A DNA stretch of 64,000 nucleotides from Maratus speciosus (Eukaryota > Arthropoda > Arachnida > Araneae > Salticidae), in the NCBI GenBank assembly GCA_963932465.1, contig OZ010793.1:254149333-254213332 (forward strand). Reading direction: 5' to 3'. Within the stretch, counting starts at the first letter, position 1. Every line of letters begins with the position of its first letter. Below the pieces are notes generated by a model. The model saw only the letters and a list, made by a program, of their open reading frames with translations, did no database searches and was not told the origin of the DNA. The translations under genes and the position numbers were made by a program. Below are positions 10,318 through 21,071 of the stretch, piece by piece.

Positions 10318-11260
10318 ATATGCACTGCTCTCCAAATCTTACTATAGGTTTAGAAATGCATAAAAAATACGTAATTTTTAAATTATGACTAATACAGAAA
10401 GAGTTTTCAACTAAATTTTTACATATTTCTTCTTTAATTCTCATATTTCTTCTTCAGACGTTCTAAATAACATCCAGATACCGTAACCGTATTTACATAC
10501 ATATACTGCGCATACGTGTATAATGAACATCATGTTTTTGATAGGGAAGAACGGTAAGAAAATATATCTCGCACATGTCGCTGCATATAAATTTATCATC
10601 TAAAAATCTGAGAATTTGAAACTAAAAAATCTGTTTAATCCTGATTCAGAAAAAAAAAGAAAAAAAAACTAGTCTAAATTACCCTATTTACTCACATATT
10701 TTACGTACAATGGAAATCTATCTTTATCGAGAAGGGGATTTAAAAAATTCAAAAAGACAGAACTTCGAAATAAGATGCACTGAAATGAAGATGATATGAT
10801 TTATGTAAGCATACACTGAGCTAGGGGCTATTCTAGAAACAATAGCTGAAGTTATGAGGAATGAGTAATGTACTTGTCCATGTAGCATCCCGTAATTGTA
10901 AACTGCGTGTAGTGCGAAGTGAATTTTCAAAGTGCTAAGAGTTGTTATTTTTTATTGTGCCAGTTATACGAAACTAGTCTATCAAAGGTGCGTACTGTAC
11001 TTCTATTAGGTTTTGGCTCTATTTATTAATTAATCAGTTATGCTAGTACAGATTAAAAGAAAAACATTTTAATTTATTTTGGGAGAAGTGAATAATTATT
11101 ATTAAATGTATTTTGTCATAAGAACTCAAAATCGTAATTATTTCGCTAAATTTTACTTATTATTTATATTACTCTAAAAATTTTATTTCAAAATCCACAT
11201 GTTGCATGGAGTCACTAAGTAAAATTGAAATATTCCATATGTACTGCAGACCCTACTTTT
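10318..11260. other. Unassigned AT-rich sequence
   Basis: No repeat or gene recognised. The minus-strand open frame at 10724-10930 (68 residues) has no recognisable features. Confidence 0.5.
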
Positions 11261-11384
11261 AGGTAGCTTTCTTTACAAAAAAGCTACCTATTGCAGCCGT
11301 TCGGAGGAAAGCGATTTCAAAAAATTTTGGTATATTTTCATCGATCATGACCCCCAGACCCCGAAACCACCCTCCGTTCAAAAT

Positions 11385-11426
<42 letters not shown>

Positions 11427-13765
11427 GACCTATGTCACACTGTAACTCCCGTAATTATGAACCGATTTCGATGAAATTTGGTGTGTACATAGTACATACC
11501 AATGTCTCGACCGAGTTCGTTGGCCAGCTTCATCCGCCATTTTGTTTCAAAATGGCGGCCATTTAAAATTTTAAAAAAATTTTTAAACATGAAATGTGGT
11601 ACCAAAAAATTAAAAATGGAAAAATATTTTTTTCTTATGTATTTGACCTTTATACAAAGATTCCGAAGCAGTTTTTGTTTCGTCTATATCTTAAAAAATG
11701 GCTGAGTTATAGCATTTTGAATTTCTAGCGTGGCTGACATTTTGAAACGTCCTGAATTTTGTCACGCGATAAAAGGCGTATTTATGAACCGATTTGGATG
11801 TAATTCAGTGTGTACATAGTACATACCAATCTCTCGACCGAGTTCGTTGGCCAGCTTCATCCGCCATTTTGTTTCAAAATGGCGGCCATTTAAATTTTTT
11901 TTTAAAAATTTAAAAATTGAAATGTGGTACCAAAAAATTGAAAATGGAAAAATATTTTTTCTTATGTATTTGACCTTTATACAAAGATTTCGGAGCAGTT
12001 TTTGTTTTGTCTATATCTTAAAAAATGGCTGAGTTATAGCATTTTGAATTTCTAGCGTGGCTGACATTTTGAAACGTCCTGAATTTTGTCACGCGATAAA
12101 AGGCGTATTTATGAACCGATTTGGATGTAACTTCGTTTATACATAGTACATACCAATGTCTCGACCGGGTTCGTTGGTCAGCTTCATCTGCCATCTTGTT
12201 TAAAAATGGTGGCCATTTAAATTTTTAAGAAATATTTAAATTTGAAATGTGGTACCGAAAAATTAAAAATTGAAAAAATATTTTCTTTTTATGTGTTTGA
12301 CCTTGATAAAAAGATTCGGGAGCAGTTTTTGTTTCGTCTATATCTTAAGAAATGGCTGAGTTATAGCATTTTGAATTTCTAGCGTGGCTGACATTTTGAA
12401 ACGTCCTGATTTTTCTCACGTAATAACAGGCGTATTTATGAACCGACTTGGATGTACCTTGGTGTGTACATAGTACATACAAATATCTCGACCGAGTTCG
12501 TCGGCCGGCTTCATCCGCCATCTTGTTTCAAAATGGCGGCCATTAAAAAAATTAAAAAATTAAAAAATTTAAATGAGATACCAAAAAAATTGGAAAGTGA
12601 AAAAGATTTTTTTTGTATGTGTTTTACCTTAATACAAAGATTCCGGAACAGTTTTTCTTTCGTCTATATCTAATAAAAATGGCTGAGTAATAGCATTTTG
12701 AATTTATCTTGTGGCTGACATTTTAAAACGACCTGATTTTTGTCACGCGACAACAGGCGTAATTATGAACCTATTTGGATGTAACTTGGTCTGTACATAG
12801 TACATACCAATGTCTCGACCGAGTTCGTTGGCCAGCTTCATTCGCCATCTTGTTTCAAAAGGGTTGCCATTTAAAAAAAATTAAATTTAAAATTCAAAAT
12901 GAGGTATTAAACAATTGGAAAATGAAAAAGATTTTTTTATGTGTTTGACCTTGATACAAAGATTCCGGAGCAGTTTTTGTTTCTGAAAATTTGTTCTTTT
13001 GTTTATATCTTAAAAAATGGTTGATTTATAGCACTTTGAATTTCTAGCATGGCTAACATTTTGAAACGATCTTGTATTTGTCACGCGATAACACACGTAT
13101 TCGCCTATTTCGATGTAAGAAGGCATGTGGATAGTATACATCAACACTTCGACCAAGTTCGCTGGCCAGATTCATCAGCCATCTTGTTTCAAAATGGCGA
13201 CCATTAAATTAAAATATATATATATATATTTAAAGTGAGGTGCAAAAAAATTAGAAATTGAAAAGGGTTTCTTTCTTAAGTATTTGACCTTGATATAAGA
13301 ATTCAGGAGCATTTTTTGTTTGTCTTTACCTTAAAAAATGGCTCAGATATAGCAGTTTCAATTTCTATTGTGGGTGACATTTTGAAAAATCTGATTTTTT
13401 GCATGCGACAGCACTCCTATATATTAACCGATTCCGATGTGAGTGAGCATGTGCACAGCAATTACTAAGGTCTCGACCGAGTTCACTGCTTAGCCTCATC
13501 CACCATGTTGTCTTAAAATGACAGGCACTTTAAGAAATTGCCGAATTTGGCAGCCAAATATATGTTACTTCAAAGAAAAGCAGCTTGGATAAAGCTGACT
13601 AACTTCGCGAAATTCTCATTCATTATATTGATAAAAATTAGTATTGAATCTCCTATATTCGGTTTCCACTAAATTGAGCTTCGTGTGTTTGAATGATATA
13701 ATTTGGCTTTTTTTAAATAAGGATTATGAAAGCTACCTCTTCCTCCCGGCACTGGCCGGAAGGAC
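11261..13765 (+). mobile_element. Helentron-like element (AGGTAG family) with 327-bp repeats
   Basis: The 5' end follows a T run and forms a hairpin between AGGTAGCTTT (11261) and AAAGCTACCT (11280-11289). AGGTAGCTTTC recurs inverted as GAAAGCTACCT at 13728-13738, followed by a stem-loop at 13739-13763 (CCTTCC-type stem around GGCACTGG) and a T run. This asymmetric terminal layout matches descriptions of Helentron/Helitron2-type nonautonomous elements. The body is almost entirely tandem repeats; no Rep/helicase coding is seen. A relative with the same end design is at 40223-41878. Confidence 0.7.
11440..13560 (+). repeat. Seven tandem units of about 327 bp
   Basis: The marker TCGACCGAGTTCG or its variants occurs at 11507, 11834, 12160, 12488, 12815, 13149 and 13472, giving periods of 327, 326, 328, 327, 334 and 323. 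Units decay from left to right. Each of the first units contains a small palindrome, GCCATTTTG and CAAAATGGC around TTT, giving AAAATGGCGGC in units 1, 2 and 4. The repeated open frames here are by-products of the periodicity. A run of AT dinucleotides lies at 11389-11424. Confidence 0.85.
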
Positions 13766-13952
13766 TTTTTAAACCTCAAATTTTTAAAGTGCGCATTTTG
13801 CACACATAAATATTGCATGTTTCAAGTGAAGAAATGAAAATTACAGTTTTCGTTTATAAATTGTCTAAAATACCACATTTTAGATATTCTTTGATGGCTA
13901 GCGTGTCTTTAAATAAAATTACAATTCAACAATCCAAGATTTTTGGGTCTGT

Positions 13953-14080
13953 GATATACACTATATGGCCATTGATGACCGTCAATTTTCAATTTTAGAC
14001 ATTTTGTTGAATATTTAGAAATATATTTGACAGATTCTTCTGGAATTTCAGGATTAAAAATAGCAGGTATGACCTCATAT
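13953..14080 (+). repeat. Solo end of the TACACTATATGGCC element
   Basis: TACACTATATGGCCA, the terminal motif of the element at 1118-2430, occurs here and similarity continues for over 100 bp (for example TTTTAGACATTTTGTTGAATAT). No opposite end was found downstream. TGCGCATGCGCG at 14463-14474 recalls the motif inside the full element, so the copy may extend beyond 14080. Confidence 0.55.
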
Positions 14081-14700
14081 TTAGCAATGTCGATTTGATA
14101 AGGGGGGCAATTAGGGGGCCAACAAAAAATCAAAGAAAAAAATAATACTTGGGATCACCCTGTAAAATAAAATGAACGAAATGATCTATCGCTACCGAAT
14201 ATAAATAAACAGACATTGTGCAATATGTGTATTCTTTTGTGTAAGAATAGTACGTATATTAATAGAGATATAGCGATTTATTTTTTAAAAAATTAAAAAT
14301 TCTTGCATGTTTTTTGCTTATAACAAACAGAGTTTTCAACCAAAGTTAACGCCGGTTTCAGTAATATTGACAAAATATAGTAGAAACAATATAGTGCAAT
14401 TGGAATATAAAAATATTAAATATTTTAGGAAATATGAGCAGTTGTATGAAATAATTTTTATATGCGCATGCGCGAACGATAACAAGGATAATTTTACACA
14501 ATTTAATAGTCAACTCTATGGTGCAACTTATTAAAAAAATCTAGTCAAATATCGTAAAATTTCAGAAAGATATCGGCGTTAGAGTGAGCAAATTTTTAGA
14601 TTTTTTTCAAAAATTGTGGAGCAAAAAAGAGTTGCACTCTGGAGGATGTATTGGAAGTTCGAGGGTTAAAATATATGTTTTGGATTGAAAAATATTAACA
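14081..14700. other. Unassigned AT-rich sequence, possible element interior
   Basis: Contains the self-complementary TGCGCATGCGCG at 14463. The 75-residue plus-strand frame at 14307-14534 is unrecognised. No boundaries seen. Confidence 0.4.
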
Positions 14701-15880
14701 AAAAAATATTGATATCAGCCCACCACTATTTCAAATTATTGGAAAATGATGGATTGAATCAAAACTACCAGAATATACAAATAATGGGTTCTACGTAAAT
14801 TGGTAAACGTACAGAAATTGCAAAACTTTGTACACTGTATTAAAAAAGGTTTATTTTTTACACTTCATCAAAATATAATTTTCTTTAATAGTTTATCCCA
14901 TTTATTTGTTAATAATATTATAAAAAATATAACCCCTTCCAAGTGAAACCAACTAAAATAGGATGATATTTCTGATTTTTTAAAATTCTGAATTAATCAT
15001 ATTTCAACTCCCCCCCCCCCCCCAATAACTAAAGGTAGTAATTATAAATCAAAATACATCCTCTTAAAGACATTTTGTTCAAATCTGTGAAAATATTTAA
15101 AAATTTAATAAAAAGAAAAAGAAACCCGGAAAACAAGGTTTACTTCTAAGTTAAAATCGTTTATTTTATTTTATTTTGAATCTTTTTTATTGCCACTTTG
15201 CAATCTTTTTTATGTGCAACTTTGTACAGGGGTTTTTCTACAGATAGTGGTCGTATGCAGTTATGAATTCAGTGGTGGACCAGAGCTGCGTGTGTGGGGG
15301 GGGGAGGGGGGTTAACGCTAAAGTATTTCTCCCGGAAGGTTTATTATTATTATTATTATTATTGATCTAGAAGTAAGAATTTTCCGAGAATTCTGAAAGG
15401 CTCTAACGACAACACTGCAACCAGTATTATTTTTCGGAAAAAGGAGATGGTTGTGCGTGGGAGGATGAGTGACGAATTTTACTGATTTTTAAACCAGAAT
15501 GCTTTTTAAAAGAAACAAAAATAATGGACCCTTTTCAACTTATTTTAGGAAAATGCGGACTCAAGGACCTGTGCCAACCCCTTGGCTACAGTCTTGCCCT
15601 CCCCCCTCCCAGGAGATGTAAAAAACCCTCCCTGACAATGGGCATACATGTCCATTATATTCGTTTTGATTCTGAGGAAACATATCATAATTCAACACTG
15701 TTACTACGAGATCGGAGTACAATTTTGCCGTATGCCGAAGGCTCGGCTGCTTTTACAGAACCAAATGGTTCACAGACATTTTTTGAAAATGTAAATCAAA
15801 ACTAATCTTCAGTCGCTTGATAAAAGGACTGTTCAGCGATCCTCCCTGATCACGATATCCCATGGTAACCAATATAATTT
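14700..15880 (+). repeat. Diverged duplicated block, copy 1
   Basis: Shared in order with 16080-17640: a GGACAATG.TGGGTTGAATC segment, a 'ctacagatag' segment, a TGATCTAGAAGT segment, CCCATTCAACTTATTTT-like sequence, and a terminal GATCACGA segment. Identity looks like roughly 70 percent. A run of about 17 C lies near 15008 and a run of TTA triplets at 15344-15362. The 93-residue frame at 15524-15805 lies in the shared part, but its reading frame is not kept in copy 2, so I do not call a gene. Confidence 0.6.
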
Positions 15881-16079
15881 GTTCCGTAATTATCAAAATT
15901 ATCGGACAATGGTGGGTTGAATCAAAACTAACAAAATCATAATGGGTTCTACATGATAGGCAAAAGTGCAAAAAAAATTTAAGCGCAAGAATAAATATGA
16001 AAAATTTGGTTTTGTTTTGTATTTCGTGATCTCTGGTTATCCTCCCTCTCATTAAATCGAATGTTTTCCAACATAAATT
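15881..16079 (+). repeat. Short partial repeat of the same block
   Basis: The segment ATTATCGGACAATGGTGGGT followed by AATGGGTTCTACATGATA repeats the start of the larger block; it lies between copies 1 and 2. Noncoding. Confidence 0.5.
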
Positions 16080-17640
16080 GTCACATAATTATCAAAATTG
16101 TCGGACAATGATGGGTTGAATCAAAAACACCCAAATATATAATGGGTTTTATATAATACTTAAAGGTGCAGAAAACTGCAAAAAATTTTAAAAGAAAGAA
16201 TAAATATGAAGAATTTTAAAAGTAGGCAAGGAAGTTTGGTAAATTTGCTCGGAACAACTATTTCATATAATATATCAGATTTCAACTACCACCCCACACG
16301 CACACACACTTAAAGGTAGTAAAATTATAAATAAAAATACATTTTCTTAAATCATTTTATTCCAAATAGTAAAAATATTCTAAAATTTAAAAATTAAAAA
16401 GTAATAATATCTAATAATAGCAATAGATAAATACGAAATGGCAAGAAAAAAAGTTTTATTTCTAAGCATAAATCGTTTATTTATTTATATTATTATTTTT
16501 ATTTGCAACTTTACAATCTTTTTATTTGCAATTCTATACGGGATTTGTCTACAGATAGCGTTCCTATGCAGTGTTCTTGTGTGCAGTCAGGGGTGATCAT
16601 ATGGGGGATTGGTCCCCAAAAAGGAACTTTAAAGTGTTTCAACCCGGGAGGTTAGATGATTTTTCCTGCTAATGATCTAGAAGTGAGAATGTCCCGGGAA
16701 TTCTGCGATATCCTTACCACAAGATCGTAACCAGAATTATTTTTCTGGAAGGAAGTGATAGGAAGGAGTGGGTGGCCAGATTTTTATTTTAAGGGGGCTG
16801 GTCACTCAGCTTCAAAATTCTCCTTCGTAACGTTAAGTCTATGGACTTTTGACGCATTCGTATATTTAAAATATCTTCAAGGGAAATTCATATTTTTAAC
16901 ATATCTTTTCTGTGTACTCTTCTTAAAAGATGTCTCTTTTTTTCTTAGTTTTCAAAATATTTCTAAAATCTATGCTGAATTTAATATTTTATGTGTTAAA
17001 AGCGGGAGAACTGTGAGTAAGATTTTAACACCTCATATAAAATTAAGTCTATACTTTAGAAATATTTTGAGAACTAAGAAGAAGGGAGACATCTTTTAGG
17101 AAGTGTACACAAAAAATAGAAGTTAAAAATATTAATTTCCCGAGGAGACATTTTAAATATACGAATGCATCTAATGCCCATAGACTTTACGTTAGTGAGG
17201 GGAAATCGGAAGCTGAATGGCCAACCCCCTTAAGCTACAATTCCTTTTAACAGATAAAAATATGAATAGACCCATTCAACTTATTTTGGGGAGGAGCGGG
17301 TTGAGCTACTGCCTCCGTCCCTCCTTTCCAAGAGATGTAAAAATACCTTCCAGGCAATGCGCATACAATCAATTATATTCGCTTTGCTTCCGAGAAAAAA
17401 TGTCTCATTTTACACTGCTACTATGCATGGAAGCAGGAACTTCTTGTGTAATTCTATGCTGCTACGAGATCTGGGTAAAGCTTTGGTGTACGTTGAAGTT
17501 TTTTACCGAAGAAAACAAATGATTCACTGAAACATGCTAAAAACGTAAATCAAAACGAACCTTCAGTCGGACACTGCTGGATAAGGGACTCTTCAGCGAT
17601 GCTTTCCGATCACGAAATCCAATGTTTACTCAAGGAAATT
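16080..17640 (+). repeat. Diverged duplicated block, copy 2
   Basis: Second copy of the block at 14700-15880, interrupted by the TTAA-flanked hairpin element at 16793-17229. The downstream piece (17260-17640) aligns to 15524-15880. Part of its end occurs inverted at 17975-18010 (TTCGTGATCGGAAAGGATCG). No intact protein frame is conserved between copies. Confidence 0.6.
16793..17229. mobile_element. TTAA-flanked hairpin MITE (piggyBac-like)
   Basis: The element is nearly a complete inverted repeat: arms of about 210 bp (16793-17003 and 17021-17229) around a short loop. The ends are GGGGGCTGGTCACTCAGCTTC-like and its inverted form. TTAA lies exactly on both sides (16789-16792 and 17230-17233), the target duplication of piggyBac transposons. 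The 114-residue open frame inside is a by-product of the arms. Confidence 0.75.
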
Positions 17641-18276
17641 TAAATTGGTGGATACTCATTCCCTAATAGAATTTGTCACGTAATTATAAAAATACGGTTT
17701 TCACCAGCAGAAAGAAATTCTATGGCGAAGTGTTTCGTCTTTAAAAATTTTCTCCTTACTTTTTAAGTAGCTGATAAAAATTTTACAATTTCCCTCAAAT
17801 AGAAATTTAAAAGTATAGAATTTTTTTTTAAATACTTAAAATTTAAGGAGACATTTTTTTTTAAAAGCAATACGTTGGCCTTAGATGTTAATATTTTGGT
17901 GGTGAAAATCATATTTTGATAATTATATTAGGTAATGAGTAATCAGTTATTTAAAATTTCCCAAAGTTTAACACAGGCTTTCGTGATCGGAAAGGATCGC
18001 CGAAGAGTCCTTTTTGTGAGCAATCGGTGTTCAGGCAATGTTCGCGGTCAGTGCGTGGAAAACCGTATCGGTGAAGAGCACCCTTCAATTCCCAAAACAG
18101 CCCAAAGGACTAAATCTAAGCTGGGGCGTTGAAAGTGGCGAGCAGCATCACTTGCCTGTTCCACTTGTCACTTCCTTTGAGCCCGGAAAGTTCAACGGAT
18201 AGAATAAAAATCTAAATAATGCAATTGAAAGGAATCCTATTTCCTTCCTCGGAATCAAGAGTGACATCCTTTTTTT
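17641..18276. other. Unassigned sequence with an inverted fragment
   Basis: Apart from the inverted fragment near 17975-18010 noted under copy 2, nothing was recognised. The 65-residue frame at 17935-18132 has no known motif. Confidence 0.4.
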
Positions 18277-18870
18277 AGCTCACAGGCTATCAAAGCCTGA
18301 GAGCTTATGTGCCCGCAGGTTCTGTATGTACGTACGTACATAACGCGATAACTCTTGATAGAAATATCCGATTTGCTTGAATTTTTTTTCTAGGTTCATT
18401 CTCATAAAGCTCTTCCTTGATTAGTTTTGGGGATTCGTTGGTTAAGTATAAAGGGGGTAAGGGGGTCTAATCCCCCCTTAACTTAGATAAATGGCTTTTT
18501 CATGCAGAATTATCAGATTTGCTTCAAATTTGGTATACCGATTTATTATGATAAGGCGCTTCCCTAATTAGATTTAGAGGTTCATTGGTTAAGTATAAAG
18601 GGGGGGGGGGATCGGGGGTAATACACCTTAATTTAGATAAATGGGTTATCTTATCCGAATTGCTTCAAATTTGGTATGCCGGTTTATTCTGATAAGGCGC
18701 TTCCCTGATGAGATTTGGAGGCTCATTGGTTAAGTATAAAGATGTGAAACCGGGGGGGGGGGGGTATCCCACTATTTTTTTCGAAAGGCATTATTCTTTG
18801 AAGTAAGAGTATAATATACAATTAGTGTGAATAGACTGTGAGCTCAGTGCCATCAGTTTAACTGGACACT
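18277..18870 (+). mobile_element. Short Helentron-like element (AGCTCACAGGCT family)
   Basis: A T run precedes a hairpin with arms AGCTCACAGGCT and AGCCTGAGAGCT (18277-18305). AGACTGTGAGCT, the inverted first 12 bases with one mismatch, lies at 18833-18844. A stem-loop (AGTG..CCA pairing with TGG..CACT) follows to 18870, then a T run. Internally the marker GGTTAAGTATAAAG occurs at 18440, 18587 and 18728 (periods 147 and 141). Three G runs mark the unit ends. Noncoding. Confidence 0.65.
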
Positions 18871-19574
18871 TTTCTTTTTTCTTTTTTTTTCTTTTGTGTG
18901 TAGTGTGTGTGTGAGAGAGAGAGAGAGGGAGAGAGAAGAAGCTACAATTTATAACAACTATAAAAGATTAAGATGTATTGATCTCTGCGTTTTATACCAG
19001 GATAAAATCTCTGGAAAACCTTTTTTGGCTTTTTCATATAATTTTCAAAAATTGTAAGCAGGAATTGCATATGTTTTCAAATATTTTTTATAGTATTTAT
19101 TTTTAATAATTTTTGATAATTATAAATCTTATAAGAATTTTCCACTATATGTAAAAAGAAGAAAATAAAAATGATTACCTAATCAAAAAACAAAAGTTTA
19201 GATTCAAATGCTTAAAAATATTATTGATAAGTAAACTAAAATATTGTGATAAAAGCCTCCGATTTTTAATAACTCAGAAATGAAAATAAATGTTCATTGA
19301 ATCGTTGTAAAAGATGCTTTCAGAAAATACAAATCATATTTTTTGTTATATGTCTGGCGTTTTCTAAAACTCGATTTTCAATGTTATTCATCGCAAGTTA
19401 ATTTGAAACACAGATCATTATATACTTATATTATATACTTATTATATGCGTATACTTATTGTGATGATCTGGGCCTATTAGAGAACTAGCGTTAACTCTT
19501 TTACTGACCACCCAACACTCCCTTTGGGAAAGGTAAGACCCAAACAACATTTTAACCTATAATTTAAAACCCCT
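18871..19574. other. Intergenic AT-rich sequence with a GT/GA microsatellite
   Basis: GT and then GA dinucleotide repeats lie at about 18896-18937. The rest is AT-rich without recognised repeats or genes. It ends with CCCT, the target duplication of the LTR element. Confidence 0.6.
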
Positions 19575-20493
19575 TGTGAGAATTCGACGATATCTCACAT
19601 TGAAACTCTCAATTTACAAGGCAAAAGCCAGCATAGGGAAGCTAATGTATTTTCACCTAGCCTCCAAATTTCTTCAGAGTCTTAGAAAATGTCGCTAGAG
19701 ATGAAACAAATACCTCAATTTCTATCAATCTTCGCAGATGACACTAGGGTGAAAGGAACTCTTTTATCTAGCGAGAGAAATATTCTTTTGATGTTCACGA
19801 GGGCTTCGTTCCCGTGGGAAAGTAGAAAGTGAAACCAGAGATGAAACCGGACGCGAAGGTTCCTGACTGCAACCTACAGAGAAAGGGCTGGCCTATGAGA
19901 TCATGGGCCACGGATGGTGAGTGGCTAATGGGAGTGGCTTTGGTCCTAGACGGAAAAACGAAACGGATAAAAGAGGATGCAAGAGCACTCTCGGGAGCTT
20001 AATTTTTCCCTTCTGTTGAAGTTGAGACTTCAAGGTGTTTCTGGCCGTGCAGAGTGGAAATCTCTCACGGGCCGACAGCTTCGGGACATATTCCGAAGCA
20101 CAGAAAAGCGAAAGCCAGGTGTGGCTGTTAAGATATCTCCATCACGGAGTTGAATATCGGAGGTTCGTAAACCTCGGTTAAATATCTACAAAAAGTGCGA
20201 CATTCCTGTCGAGTATCTCGAACTCTACCTTCGAAAATAGTGGACATTGAAATAATAAGAGACTGAACACTGAAAGCGATATATTATTCGAGGACTGGAC
20301 TTGATTCTATAAATATATTATTGTCAGCTGAACTCGAACCCTTTTATGAAAAACGTTGTAAATAAGACTTATATAATCCAGAAAATATCATTTAATTGTT
20401 TGTGATACAATAAAATATTTTTTTCGACATTGATAAGACCAGGCCGTTGAAGTTGCCCGCTACCACACACCTAACGACATCGGCTCCGTTACA
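19575..20493 (+). repeat. 5' LTR
   Basis: Matches the 3' LTR at 25814-26734. It carries a TATAAATA promoter-type sequence at 20308-20315 and an AATAAA signal at 20409-20414, placing the likely transcript start and R region in the last 190 bp. The open frame seen in the 3' LTR (26068-26370) is closed here by a stop, so it is probably not coding. Confidence 0.93.
20308..20315 (+). promoter_or_regulatory. Candidate LTR TATA box
   Basis: TATAAATA in the 5' LTR, about 100 bp upstream of the AATAAA signal; identical in the 3' LTR at 26549-26556. Placement is typical of an LTR promoter, but transcription start was not tested. Confidence 0.55.
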
Positions 20494-20496
20494 ACT

Positions 20497-20514
20497 TGGT
20501 GGCAGCTAGAAGAT
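20497..20514 (+). other. Candidate primer binding site
   Basis: TGGTGGCAGCTAGAAG begins three bases after the 5' LTR. The TGG start is expected for pairing to a tRNA 3' CCA end. The tRNA species was not identified. Confidence 0.55.
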
Positions 20515-21071
20515 TTTCAGCAAGAATAATTGTTATTAGAGGAAAGCCCAGGAGGAAACAGACGGCGAACACCCGGAATTTCTGACGACAACTCGAGAGG
20601 CAGCCGAAAGAATCGAAACTACAGTTCCGAGGAAGACAGAAGGACAGCCCTTCGGGAGCAAAAGACAGTTCACCCAGAACAAAAGACAGTTCGTCCAGAA
20701 CGAAAGACAGTTCATCCAGAACAACGGCAAGGAGACAGTTCATCTAGATGTAGTTTGCCTATAGAATGTAGTTTGCCTATAGTATTTGAAAAATTACTTA
20801 TTGTTTTCATATTGTGTGTATAGGGACTCTAAAGTTTTAAAATTTTGAATTTTATTTTTTGATTTACGTTTGGCACAAAAATATAAAAATTCTGAAATTC
20901 TTTTGAAAAATCATAAAATTATTTTTACATATTGGTTATGCATTTGAAATGTTTATTTATATTGTGTGTTTAGGGATAAAATATTGCTTGTGAGGTGTAA
21001 GGTTCATATACTTCTAAATTGATAAACAAAACGAATAGTTTCCGTTTGTATTATTTCAACATACCGTAGTC
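20515..21071 (+). other. Retrotransposon leader with short tandem repeats
   Basis: Untranslated leader between primer site and gag. At about 20663-20743 the motif AGACAGTTC..CCAGAAC recurs four times at roughly 21-25-bp spacing. A TGTAGTTTGCCTATAG motif is duplicated at 20750-20783. Several short open frames lie here on both strands and look incidental. Confidence 0.65.

Noticed and set aside
11502..12673. Similar frames of about 60-70 residues in the 327-bp repeats
   Set aside because: By-products of repeat periodicity; starts and ends shift between units.
20489..20823. Overlapping frames of 64-97 residues in the retrotransposon leader
   Set aside because: They follow the short tandem repeats on both strands and lack any domain.
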